From Algibacter luteus (lineage in GTDB: Bacteria > Bacteroidota > Bacteroidia > Flavobacteriales > Flavobacteriaceae), in contig NZ_FQYK01000002.1 of assembly GCF_900141715.1 (NCBI RefSeq), positions 177,495-241,494 on the forward strand: a stretch of DNA of 64,000 nucleotides. The letters run 5' to 3'. Shown here piece after piece: positions 52,914 to 63,720 of the stretch. The stretch's first letter is position 1. Each line of letters begins with the position of its first letter. The position numbers and the translations under genes are program-made. Below the pieces are notes generated by a model, which was not told the DNA's origin, ran no database searches, and saw only the letters and a list, made by a program, of their open reading frames with translations.

Positions 52914-53150
52914 TTATTTCGAACGTAGAAAATATAACTCATCAGGCATTAACGCGGACTGAATATCCAAATTAGAGGCTTTTGGTTCTATATTTTCTTC
53001 CATAGCGTTCTCTTTGAAATTATAATTTGAATTTGATTTAGAATCAGATTTGCTGTAAATCATAAAATAAAGAACTACAAATACGAATAATAATGATAAG
53101 GCAAATAACATTGGAACTAACAATTTGAGGTTTACTTGATTATGACCCAC
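52914..53150 (-). CDS. Small single-pass membrane protein, hypothetical
   Basis: 78 aa from GTG at 53150. One strong membrane helix (LVPMLFALSLLFVFVVLYFMIY) is followed by a Ser/Asn/Lys-rich linker and a short acidic tail. There are no homologues I can name. An internal ATG just before the helix (MLFALS) is another possible start. It is divergent from nhaC, with about 70 bp between the starts. Confidence 0.5.
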   Translation of the reverse strand: MGHNQVNLKLLVPMLFALSLLFVFVVLYFMIYSKSDSKSNSNYNFKENAMEENIEPKASNLDIQSALMPDELYFLRSK

Positions 53151-53222
53151 AAAATCAATTAAGTCACATCATTTTGAAAGAAACATAGAAAATCGTAACA
53201 TTACAGGACCAAAAAAATCCGA

Positions 53223-54698
53223 ATGAAAAAGGACAAGAATATCTCTGAATTTAAAGCAGATACCCAAACTATCATAGAAAATAAAGAACTAAATTTTTTA
53301 GAAGCTTTAATTCCTGTGATTATCCTAATGGGACTTCTTTTTTATAACATTGTATTTGCAGAAGGCGAACTTTTAGGGGCATATTCTAATCAATTTATTC
53401 TACTTATTGGAGGTTTAATTGCAGCTTTTGTCGGCTTCTTTAATAAGGTTTCCATATTAAGAATGGTAACCGAAATTTGGGAAAATCTAAAGAGTGTTTT
53501 TATTCCAATCATGATTTTATTTCTAGTGGGTGCTTTAGCCGGTACTTGGTTAGTTAGTGGTGTAATTCCTGCCATGGTTTATTATGGGTTACAGGTACTA
53601 AGCCCAGAAATATTTTTACCTGCTTCTGTCATCATATCAGCCATTATATCTATAGCTACAGGTAGTTCATGGACAACTTCTGCAACTGTTGGTATTGCAT
53701 TGGTTGGTATAGGAACTGCTTTAGGAATAAACTCTGGTATGATTGCTGGAGCTGTTATTTCAGGTGCTTATTTTGGTGATAAAATGTCACCCTTAAGTGA
53801 CACTACTAATCTTGCGCCAGCGATGGCAGGTACCGATTTATTTACACATATAAGATATATGAGTTTTACAACGGTGCCAACAATAATCGTAACCTTAATT
53901 GTGTTTAGTATTTTAAGTTTCGTTATCAAAACTACTGGAAGCGCAGATGTTAGTAATTTATTGCAAACTATAAAAACTACTTTTAATATTTCTCCTTGGC
54001 TATTTTTAGTGCCTTTAGCAGTTATAGCACTTATCCTCCTAAAAACAAAACCATTAATAGCCTTAAGTGCAGGCGTTATTTTAGCAGCCATTTTCGCCTT
54101 TATTTTTCAACCCGAAATACTTAATAATTTGGGATCATCAAAAATAAACTCAATAATTACATCCATGTTTTCAGATACCCAAATTATAACTGAGAACGAA
54201 AATTTAAATGACCTATTTTCGGCTGGTGGAATGAAAGGTATGCTTTGGACCATTTACTTAATTATTTGCGCCATGGTTTTTGGAGGGATAATGGACGGCA
54301 TAGGTGCACTTTCAAGAATTACAAGCGCCCTTCTAAGTTTAGCAACATCTGTTTTTGGTTTATTTGCAAGTACTGTAATTAGTTGCTTAGGCTTGAATAC
54401 CATTGCTTCTGATCAATATTTGGCAATTGTTATTCCAGGGAAAATGTTTAAAAAAGCCTTTCAAGACAAAGGATTAGCTCCTGAAAATTTAAGTAGAACT
54501 CTAGAAGATTCCGGAACCGTTACCTCGGTTTTAATTCCTTGGAATACCTGTGGCGCTTATCAATCAGGTGTTTTAGGTGTGGGTGTTAGCGAGTATTTCT
54601 TTTATGCTATATTCAATTGGCTAAGTCCGTTTACAACTTTACTTTTTGCAGCCTTTTCTATTAAAATAAAGCAATTAAAAACTCAAAAACAATTCTAA
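53223..54698 (+). CDS. nhaC: Na+/H+ antiporter NhaC
   Basis: 491 aa with about 11 membrane segments. NhaC family blocks: IVFAEGELLGAYSNQ region, ATGSSWTTSATVGIALVGIG, SGAYFGDKMSPLSDTTNLAPAMAGTDLFTHIRYM (the key ion-path segment), LEDSGTVTSVLIPWNTCGAY. It exchanges sodium for protons, as expected in a marine organism. Monocistronic. Confidence 0.93.
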   Translation: MKKDKNISEFKADTQTIIENKELNFLEALIPVIILMGLLFYNIVFAEGELLGAYSNQFILLIGGLIAAFVGFFNKVSILRMVTEIWENLKSVFIPIMILFLVGALAGTWLVSGVIPAMVYYGLQVLSPEIFLPASVIISAIISIATGSSWTTSATVGIALVGIGTALGINSGMIAGAVISGAYFGDKMSPLSDTTNLAPAMAGTDLFTHIRYMSFTTVPTIIVTLIVFSILSFVIKTTGSADVSNLLQTIKTTFNISPWLFLVPLAVIALILLKTKPLIALSAGVILAAIFAFIFQPEILNNLGSSKINSIITSMFSDTQIITENENLNDLFSAGGMKGMLWTIYLIICAMVFGGIMDGIGALSRITSALLSLATSVFGLFASTVISCLGLNTIASDQYLAIVIPGKMFKKAFQDKGLAPENLSRTLEDSGTVTSVLIPWNTCGAYQSGVLGVGVSEYFFYAIFNWLSPFTTLLFAAFSIKIKQLKTQKQF

Positions 54699-54786
54699 CT
54701 CACTCATTTTCAACACGCATAAATAAATACTATTTCTCAATAAGTATTTAAAATTTTATGTAGCTCGATACTCTACTCTTGTATAC

Positions 54787-54794
54787 TATTTTTG
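54787..54794 (+). promoter_or_regulatory. TAnnTTTG -7 element of the peroxiredoxin operon
   Basis: TATTTTTG, 44 bp before the ATG, matches the Bacteroidota -7 consensus. The -33 box is not clear. Confidence 0.35.
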
Positions 54795-54838
54795 CGGCTG
54801 TAAAACCGAATTATTAATTATTAAAAAATAGAATACTT

Positions 54839-55483
54839 ATGTCTTTAGTAGGAAAAAAATTCCCAAATTTAAATGTAGATGCCATGAATGACATGGGCGA
54901 TACTTTTAAATTAAATGTATTAGAAGAAGCTGTAAACAACAAGAAAAAAGTGGTGTTATTTTGGTATCCAAAAGATTTCACATTTGTTTGTCCAACTGAA
55001 TTACATGCTTTTCAAGCCGCTTTACCAGAATTTGAAAAAAGAAACACAATTGTAATTGGTGCATCTTGTGATACGCCTGAGGTTCATTTTGCTTGGTTAA
55101 ACACTGAAAAAGATAACGGCGGTATTGAAGGTGTAACTTACCCAATTTTAGCGGATAGCAACAGAAACTTATCTAGTGTTTTAGGTATTTTAGATATTAC
55201 CAACGAAACCTACGATGAGGAAACAGGAACAGTACAAGTTGAAGGCGATAACGTAACGTACAGAGCTACTTATATTATTGATGAAGATGGTGTTGTACAA
55301 CACGAAAGTGTTAACAACATGCCTTTAGGAAGAAATGTTGGCGAGTACATCCGTTTAGTAGATGCATTAACACACGTTCAAGAAAAAGGAGAAGTTTGTC
55401 CTGCAAACTGGGAAGAAGGAAAAGACGCTATGAATGCGAATAGAAACAGTGTTGCTGAATATTTATCTGCGCACGCAAACTAA
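54839..55483 (+). CDS. 2-Cys peroxiredoxin (AhpC/Prx type)
   Basis: 214 aa. Reduces H2O2 and organic peroxides. Peroxidatic Cys in DFTFVCPTELHAFQ; resolving Cys in GEVCPANWEEG near residue 193; structural YIIDEDGVVQHESVNN. It is the first gene of a three-gene operon with a thioredoxin-like protein 2 bp downstream that is probably its reductant. Confidence 0.95.
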   Translation: MSLVGKKFPNLNVDAMNDMGDTFKLNVLEEAVNNKKKVVLFWYPKDFTFVCPTELHAFQAALPEFEKRNTIVIGASCDTPEVHFAWLNTEKDNGGIEGVTYPILADSNRNLSSVLGILDITNETYDEETGTVQVEGDNVTYRATYIIDEDGVVQHESVNNMPLGRNVGEYIRLVDALTHVQEKGEVCPANWEEGKDAMNANRNSVAEYLSAHAN

Positions 55484-55485
55484 TT

Positions 55486-55803
55486 ATGATGTTAAAGGAA
55501 TTAAACGAAGATAATTTACAAAGTCTTGTTGCCGAAAACGAAACTGTAGTGGTACAGTATTCAGCAACATGGTGCGGTAACTGCCGTATAATGAAACCAA
55601 AGGTAAAAAAATTAGCTTCAGAGCTTGAATACGTTACTTTTGTGATTGCAGACGCAGAAAAATTCCCAGAAAGCAGAAAGTTAGCAACGGTTGATAATTT
55701 ACCAACCTTTGCTACTTTTAAAAATGGCGCATTTGTAAATCAAGTGCAAACCAACAAATTTGATGTTTTAAAAGATTTAGTAAATGAAGTTACCAGTAAT
55801 TAA
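55486..55803 (+). CDS. Thioredoxin-family protein with CGNC active site
   Basis: 105 aa. Thioredoxin fold with active site SATWCGNCRIMKP, where Asn replaces the usual Pro of CGPC, and cis-Pro motif NLPTFATF. The changed dipeptide should alter the redox potential. Genomic coupling to peroxiredoxin (2-bp gap) suggests a dedicated reductant. Its last 20 bp overlap the next gene. Confidence 0.92.
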   Translation: MMLKELNEDNLQSLVAENETVVVQYSATWCGNCRIMKPKVKKLASELEYVTFVIADAEKFPESRKLATVDNLPTFATFKNGAFVNQVQTNKFDVLKDLVNEVTSN

Positions 55804-56041
55804 ACACTTAACTCAGTTTATTGAAGACAATGACGAGGATTACATTGTTGAAACCATTGAAACGTTAGAAGCTTTAACAGAAGTATCATCTTTAAAAGAT
55901 GAAGAATTAGATGTTATTGGCGAATTGATTTCGAATATGTATGGAGCCATCGAAGTTCATAAAATGACCAAAGAAGGTACGCCCAAAAAGGAAGCTTTAA
56001 ATAGTTTCATGAGTCGCGTTTTGGGTTCGATTGACAAATAA
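55784..56041 (+). CDS. DUF6952 family small protein
   Basis: 85 aa, acidic and helical (MKLPVIKHLTQFIEDNDEDY, ETIETLEALTEVSSL). Matches a small flavobacterial family habitually encoded after a peroxiredoxin-thioredoxin pair. The start overlaps the thioredoxin gene by 20 bp, so translation is coupled. Function unknown. Confidence 0.83.
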   Translation: MKLPVIKHLTQFIEDNDEDYIVETIETLEALTEVSSLKDEELDVIGELISNMYGAIEVHKMTKEGTPKKEALNSFMSRVLGSIDK

Positions 56042-56068
56042 TTGAAAAAGAGAAATTGACTTTTTATA

Positions 56069-56100
56069 AAACCACTTTGTGTAAGCAAGGTGGTTTTTTT
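56069..56100 (+). terminator. Intrinsic terminator of the peroxiredoxin operon
   Basis: AAACCACTTTG (56069-56079) pairs with CAAGGTGGTTT (56086-56096), with one G-T pair, followed by a T-run. Confidence 0.9.
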
Positions 56101-56229
56101 GATTTATCAGCACACTCCTTTTATTAAAAATTAACTTACCTTAGTTTCAAACTAGATAAAGCACTTCAATTGTAAATACATACTGTGTTTCAATTTAACT
56201 TTATCAATTAATTTGTAGCTCAATACAAA

Positions 56230-57204
56230 ATGAATAAGTATGTCATCTTAACCATTAGTTTGTTGATACTATCGTGTTCTGAAAAAAAACCTTCAGACAA
56301 AGCATTGATAGATAAAACAAAAATCAACCAAAGCCTAAGCAAAACTTCAATTGTTATTTTAGGCACTATTCAAGATGCTGGCTCTCCTCAAATTGCCTGT
56401 AAAAAGGATTGTTGCAGTACGCTTTTCGATAATCCTGATGTTAACAGACAAGTTATTTCACTAGGGCTTATTGATAAAGAAAATGATAAAGCATATTTAT
56501 TTGAAGCAACGCCAGATATTGGAACACAGATGAAAATATTAACCAGCCTAAACACCGAAAACAATAATGAAATTGTAAACGGAATTTTTTTAACTCATGC
56601 CCATATTGGTCATTATTCGGGTTTAATGTATTTAGGAAAAGAAGCCATGGATGCACAAAACACGCCAGTTTTTGTCATGCCAAAAATGAAAGACTTTTTA
56701 TCTAAAAATGGGCCTTGGGATCAATTGGTTCTACGAAAGAATGTGGAACTTCATGAAATGGAAAACAGAAAATCAGTCAATTTATCTACATCCCTTAAAG
56801 TGACGCCTTTTATAGTACCTCATCGAGATGAATACTCCGAAACCGTTGGCTATCGAATTGAAGGACCAAATAAGAGTGCATTATTTATTCCAGATATTGA
56901 TAAATGGGAAAAGTGGGAAAAGGATATCATTGAAGAAATAAAAAACGTGGATTACGCTTTTTTAGATGCTACTTTTTATAGTGGTGAAGAACTTGAAAAC
57001 AGAGATATAAGCCAAATACCTCATCCATTTATAATAGAGAGTTTGGAGAAATTTAAAGGACTGAGTAGTAAAGAAAAAAACAAAATAATTTTCATTCATT
57101 TTAACCATACCAACCCTGTGATAAATCATGATAGTAAGGAAAGAAAGCTGATTCATGACCAAGGCTTTCACATAGGCGAAATTCAAGATGTTTTTGAGCT
57201 CTAA
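56230..57204 (+). CDS. PqqB-like metallo-beta-lactamase-fold lipoprotein
   Basis: 324 aa. The lipobox LLILSCSEKK predicts lipidation. The fold resembles PqqB: VILGTIQDAGSPQ, then a Cys cluster (IACKKDCCS, Cys57, Cys61 and Cys62) that may bind a structural zinc. The metal motif is THAHIGHYSGL (His123, His125, His128), in which the usual Asp of HxHxDH is Gly127. Later blocks FIVPHRDEYSETVGYRIEG and FLDATFYSGEEL follow. No other PQQ genes are nearby, so a cofactor role is doubtful; it is probably a periplasmic hydrolase. Confidence 0.83.
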   Translation: MNKYVILTISLLILSCSEKKPSDKALIDKTKINQSLSKTSIVILGTIQDAGSPQIACKKDCCSTLFDNPDVNRQVISLGLIDKENDKAYLFEATPDIGTQMKILTSLNTENNNEIVNGIFLTHAHIGHYSGLMYLGKEAMDAQNTPVFVMPKMKDFLSKNGPWDQLVLRKNVELHEMENRKSVNLSTSLKVTPFIVPHRDEYSETVGYRIEGPNKSALFIPDIDKWEKWEKDIIEEIKNVDYAFLDATFYSGEELENRDISQIPHPFIIESLEKFKGLSSKEKNKIIFIHFNHTNPVINHDSKERKLIHDQGFHIGEIQDVFEL

Positions 57205-57236
57205 TCCAATGAAAACAATGCACTTAAGTGCTGATA

Positions 57237-57707
57237 TCAACTTAATAGATTTACTATCACGCTATAGCCTTTTTCTTTGGCATAATCTATTGCCAATTTC
57301 CCTTCATTGTCTTCAATAAATTTATCTGCTTTATGTTTTAATAATAGTTTCACTACTTTTTCTTGATTATACATTGTAGCGAATATTAAAGGTGTATAGC
57401 CAAGGTTATTTATTGCATTTATATTAGCCCCAGCTTTTATTAAAATGTTTGTTAAATCTGTATTTCCTTTAAAGGCTACACCAATTAAGGCTGTATTTCC
57501 GGAACCATCGCAATCATCAACTGAAGCATTATGCTTTAAAAGTGTCTCTACAACATCTTTTTTATCAAAGTAAGAAGCGAAGATTAAAGGCGTAAATCCC
57601 CTAACATCTTTGGCATTTGCAAGTTCTGGGTTTGTCTTTAATTGGGCTTCAACCGTTTCTAATTGACCTTGTTGTAAAGCATTAAAAAATAGCTCAACTT
57701 TATTCAT
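57237..57707 (-). CDS. Ankyrin-repeat protein associated with KatG
   Basis: 156 aa made of about four ankyrin repeats, each with the D-x-x-G-x-TPL-x-x-A core (DVRGFTPLIFASYF, DGSGNTALIGVAFK, NNLGYTPLIFATMY). No signal peptide is seen, so it is probably cytosolic. It lies 78 bp downstream of katG. An ankyrin protein (AnkB) encoded beside a catalase in Pseudomonas aeruginosa supports catalase activity, so a similar helper role is likely here. A terminator-like hairpin separates the two genes. Confidence 0.9.
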   Translation of the reverse strand: MNKVELFFNALQQGQLETVEAQLKTNPELANAKDVRGFTPLIFASYFDKKDVVETLLKHNASVDDCDGSGNTALIGVAFKGNTDLTNILIKAGANINAINNLGYTPLIFATMYNQEKVVKLLLKHKADKFIEDNEGKLAIDYAKEKGYSVIVNLLS

Positions 57708-57729
57708 ATATTCTTAAATAAAAAATTAA

Positions 57730-57765
57730 AAAAGACTATCTAAAAAATTATTTAAATAGTCTTTT
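57730..57765 (-). terminator. Terminator-like hairpin between katG and the ankyrin gene
   Basis: AAAAGACTAT (57730-57739) and ATAGTCTTTT (57756-57765) form a perfect 10-bp stem. Read on the minus strand it ends in a long T-rich tract just after the katG stop and just before the ankyrin ATG, so it may lower ankyrin expression relative to katG. Confidence 0.75.
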
Positions 57766-57785
57766 ATAAAAATCTCAAATGATTA

Positions 57786-60017
<2,232 letters not shown>

Positions 60018-60288
60018 TTATATTTAGTGTTGATTATTAAAAAATTAGAATGTCTTAAAGTTAATAAATTACAGACTTAAAACCGACTTAAATTTATTTT
60101 TTAATGCTATAACAGGATTGATAAAATTTATAATGAACCTCTAAAATGATAGTTTTTAAATATACTATAACAGAACATAAAAACAATTACCATATAAAAC
60201 CAGATAACTTTGATCAAATTCAAAAAAATAATTAGGATTAAGCTATTTAATATTACTATTTTAGATGTTCAATTTAAAACATTAAAAA

Positions 60289-60795
60289 ATGGCTACAGTA
60301 ACTCTTAAAGGATCACCAATTAATACATCAGGAAACTTACCAAAAGTGGGCACAAAAGCTCCAGACTTTTTATTAACTGCAACAGATTTATCTGTTAAAA
60401 GTTTAACGAATTATAAAGGATCAAAAGTGGTTTTAAACATTTTTCCAAGCGTTGATACTGGTACTTGCGCTCAATCTGTTAGGGAATTTAATCGAGAAGC
60501 AGGCGAATTAGAAAACACAAAAGTACTTTGTATTTCTCATGATTTACCTTTTGCTCATGCCCGTTTTTGTGGTGCTGAAGGATTAGATAATGTCATCAGT
60601 TTATCTGATTATAAAGATGGAAGTTTTGGAAGAGCTTATGGTTTAAACTTTGTAGATGGACCGTTAGAAGGCTTGCACTCTAGATCAGTTGTAGTTTTAG
60701 ATGAAAATGGAACCGTAATTTATACAGAACAAGTTGGCGAAACTGTTGATGAACCAAATTATAAGGCTGCTCTAGACGCACTTTACAATGCCTAA
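60289..60795 (+). CDS. tpx: Thiol peroxidase
   Basis: 168 aa. Atypical 2-Cys peroxiredoxin: peroxidatic Cys in FPSVDTGTCAQSVREFN and resolving Cys in ALPFAHARFC-like ARFCGAEGLDNVISLSDYKDG. Reduces alkyl peroxides with thioredoxin. Its stop overlaps the start of the next gene by 8 bp. Confidence 0.96.
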   Translation: MATVTLKGSPINTSGNLPKVGTKAPDFLLTATDLSVKSLTNYKGSKVVLNIFPSVDTGTCAQSVREFNREAGELENTKVLCISHDLPFAHARFCGAEGLDNVISLSDYKDGSFGRAYGLNFVDGPLEGLHSRSVVVLDENGTVIYTEQVGETVDEPNYKAALDALYNA

Positions 60796-61156
60796 AAAAG
60801 AATCTTTTACCGAGAATCGATTAAAAAGTGTTGGATACGCCTTTAAGGGCGCTTTATTGCTCGTAAAAACAGAGGCGAGTATAAAAATTCAGCTGGTTAT
60901 TGCTATTATAGTAACTATTGCCGGATTTTATTTTGAGATTTCTTCCTATGAATGGATTATTCAAATTCTTGCGATTGGATTGGTAATGAGTATCGAAGGC
61001 GTTAACACTGCTATTGAAGAAATAGCAAACTTTGTGCACCCAGAACGTCATCCAAAAATTGGCTTAATAAAAGATATTGCTGCCGGAGCTGTTTTTATAG
61101 CTTCGGTTTTTGCAAGTATAGTTGGCTTAATTATTTATCTTCCGAAGATTTTTTAA
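60788..61156 (+). CDS. dgkA: Diacylglycerol kinase (prokaryotic DgkA family)
   Basis: 122 aa with three membrane helices. Motifs: RLKSVGYAFKGALLLVKTEASIKIQL, and GLVMSIEGVNTAIEEIANFVHPE, the catalytic E-x-x-NTAIE block. It may phosphorylate diacylglycerol or undecaprenol; the substrate is not resolved by sequence. Overlaps tpx by 8 bp; 115 bp separate it from ftsK. Confidence 0.93.
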   Translation: MPKKESFTENRLKSVGYAFKGALLLVKTEASIKIQLVIAIIVTIAGFYFEISSYEWIIQILAIGLVMSIEGVNTAIEEIANFVHPERHPKIGLIKDIAAGAVFIASVFASIVGLIIYLPKIF

Positions 61157-61271
61157 AATACTATATCGCTTAGGATAAACGTTAGTAATTTGTATTTTTG
61201 TCCCATTACTAAATAATGGAATTGAAGTATAAAATTTTAAAGATTTCATTTTTTGAAACAACAAACCATTA

Positions 61272-63653
61272 ATGGCTAAAAGCAAACCCAAAACTAAACG
61301 AGCACCTAAAAAACCGTTGAAAGCGCCTAGTTTTAAATTATCTAGCCAGCAGAAGTTGGTGTGGGGCAGTTTCCTTGTCATACTCGGATTATTACTTTTT
61401 ATAGCCTTTGTTTCTTTTATTTTTACTGGTGAAGCAGACCAAAGTACACTATCAAATTTTACTTCCAGAGAAATAGAAACTCAAAATTGGTTAAGTAAAT
61501 CGGGGGCATGGTTAAGCGACTTTTTTATTCAACGCGGGTTTGGTATTGCATCTTTTATTTTTTCAGGATTAATCTTTCTTTCGGGCGTATATGTTTTAAT
61601 GAACATTAACAAAACAAAACTAAGAAAACATTGGTTTTGGGGCGTACTTATCATTGTTTGGTTGTCTATCCTTTTAGGCTTTTTTGGTCATAAAAATGAT
61701 ATCCTTGGTGGTACATTCGGTTTTGAAATTAATAGTTTCCTTCAAGATTATATTGGTAAAATAGGAACCATTCTTTTACTCATATTCGGTTTTATCACCT
61801 ATTTAGCCATTCGTTTTAAAGTGACTTTTGAAAGTATTGCTAAAGTATTTACATCTGCTAAAAAAGATATAAAAGACGATCTTTCAGAATTAAAAGAAGA
61901 TATCATTGTTCCGTTAGATAACAATTTATCTGAAGAAGCTGAAGCCATCAAATCTGCTTTTGAAATACCTTTAGAAGAAAAAACAGCTGAACCGCAAACA
62001 AAAGTTAAACCAGTTGCTGAATCTGCTCCACTAGAAGTTAAAACGCCAATAGTTGAGGAAGAACCCGAAATAGAAATTAAAGTTGAAGACGTTAAAGAGG
62101 AAGTCTCAGAATCTGATAATCTTGCTAACAAATTGGTTGAAGATTTCGGACAATTCGACCCTACGTTAGAGCTTGCCAAATATCAATTTCCTACCCTTGA
62201 CTTATTAAAAAAGTACGATACTGAAGGCATTACCATCAATCAAGAAGAACTTGAGGAAAACAAGAATAAAATTGTTGACACCTTAAAAAATTACAATATT
62301 GGAATAGCCAGCATTAAGGCGACTATAGGGCCAACAGTAACGCTTTATGAAATTGTGCCAGATGCCGGAATTAGAATATCAAAAATTAAAAATCTCGAAG
62401 ACGATATTGCATTATCGCTTTCAGCATTAGGTATTCGAATTATTGCGCCCATACCCGGAAAAGGAACTATTGGTATTGAAGTACCAAATAAAAAATCGAC
62501 CATTGTTTCCATGCGCTCTGTTATTTCATCTAAGAAATTTCAAAGTTCAGAAATGCAATTACCTATAGCTTTAGGTAAAACCATTAGTAACGAAACCTTT
62601 GTGGTAGACTTAGCTAAAATGCCTCACTTACTTATGGCGGGGGCTACAGGACAAGGAAAATCGGTTGGATTGAATGCAGTATTAACTTCGTTACTATACA
62701 AAAAACACCCTGCTGAAGTAAAGTTTGTTTTAGTTGATCCTAAAAAAGTAGAGTTAACGCTTTTTAATAAAATTGAGCGTCATTATTTGGCAAAATTACC
62801 AGACAGTGAAGACGCTATTATTACCGATAACACCAAAGTTATCCATACATTGAATTCGCTGTGTATTGAAATGGATAATCGATACGAACTTCTAAAAAAC
62901 GCATTTTGCAGAAATATTGCTGAATATAACGAGAAGTTTAAAGCACGTAAATTAAACCCTAATGATGGGCATCAATTTCTACCATATATAGTTTTGGTAG
63001 TTGATGAGTTTGCCGATTTAATCATGACTGCGGGTAAAGAAGTAGAAACGCCTATTGCACGTTTAGCACAATTAGCTCGTGCCATTGGAATTCATTTAAT
63101 CATTGCAACACAACGTCCATCGGTTAACGTTATTACTGGTATTATTAAAGCCAATTTCCCTGCGCGTATCGCGTTTAGAGTAACCTCAAAAATCGATTCA
63201 AGAACCATTTTAGATGGCTCTGGAGCCGACCAACTTATTGGTCGCGGAGATATGCTTTACACCCAGGGCAACGATTTAATTCGTGTACAATGTGCTTTTG
63301 TTGATACGCCTGAAGTTGAAAAAATTACCGACTTTATTGGGGCTCAAAAAGCCTACCCTGATGCTTATTTGCTTCCTGAGTATGTAGGCGAAGAAAGTGG
63401 CACAAGTCTTGATATAGATAAGTCAGACAGAGATAAACTATTTAAAGATGCGGCAATTGTAATTGTAACGGCACAACAAGGTTCGGCTTCGCTATTACAG
63501 CGAAAACTAAAATTAGGTTATAATAGAGCTGGTAGATTAATTGACCAGTTAGAAGCCGCAGGTATAGTTGGACCTTTTGAAGGCAGTAAAGCCAGACAAG
63601 TTTTAGTCCCTGATTTGTTAGCTTTAGATAAATTATTAGAAGACGAAATATAA
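61272..63653 (+). CDS. ftsK: DNA translocase FtsK
   Basis: 793 aa. Four N-terminal membrane helices (about residues 30-180), an acidic linker (about 190-290), then the motor: Walker A GATGQGKS (457-464), VLVVDEFADLIM (Walker B), ATQRPSVNVITG. The C-terminal gamma winged helix (AAIVIVTAQQGSASLLQRKLKLGYNRAGRLIDQLEAAG-type, about 715-785) reads KOPS-like sites. It segregates chromosome termini at the division septum and loads XerCD recombination. Confidence 0.97.
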   Translation: MAKSKPKTKRAPKKPLKAPSFKLSSQQKLVWGSFLVILGLLLFIAFVSFIFTGEADQSTLSNFTSREIETQNWLSKSGAWLSDFFIQRGFGIASFIFSGLIFLSGVYVLMNINKTKLRKHWFWGVLIIVWLSILLGFFGHKNDILGGTFGFEINSFLQDYIGKIGTILLLIFGFITYLAIRFKVTFESIAKVFTSAKKDIKDDLSELKEDIIVPLDNNLSEEAEAIKSAFEIPLEEKTAEPQTKVKPVAESAPLEVKTPIVEEEPEIEIKVEDVKEEVSESDNLANKLVEDFGQFDPTLELAKYQFPTLDLLKKYDTEGITINQEELEENKNKIVDTLKNYNIGIASIKATIGPTVTLYEIVPDAGIRISKIKNLEDDIALSLSALGIRIIAPIPGKGTIGIEVPNKKSTIVSMRSVISSKKFQSSEMQLPIALGKTISNETFVVDLAKMPHLLMAGATGQGKSVGLNAVLTSLLYKKHPAEVKFVLVDPKKVELTLFNKIERHYLAKLPDSEDAIITDNTKVIHTLNSLCIEMDNRYELLKNAFCRNIAEYNEKFKARKLNPNDGHQFLPYIVLVVDEFADLIMTAGKEVETPIARLAQLARAIGIHLIIATQRPSVNVITGIIKANFPARIAFRVTSKIDSRTILDGSGADQLIGRGDMLYTQGNDLIRVQCAFVDTPEVEKITDFIGAQKAYPDAYLLPEYVGEESGTSLDIDKSDRDKLFKDAAIVIVTAQQGSASLLQRKLKLGYNRAGRLIDQLEAAGIVGPFEGSKARQVLVPDLLALDKLLEDEI

Positions 63654-63720
63654 TTAAATGTGTTTTCCGCAATTGACACTGAACACAGATGAAGAGCGGA
63701 AATGAAAAAATAAACTTTCA

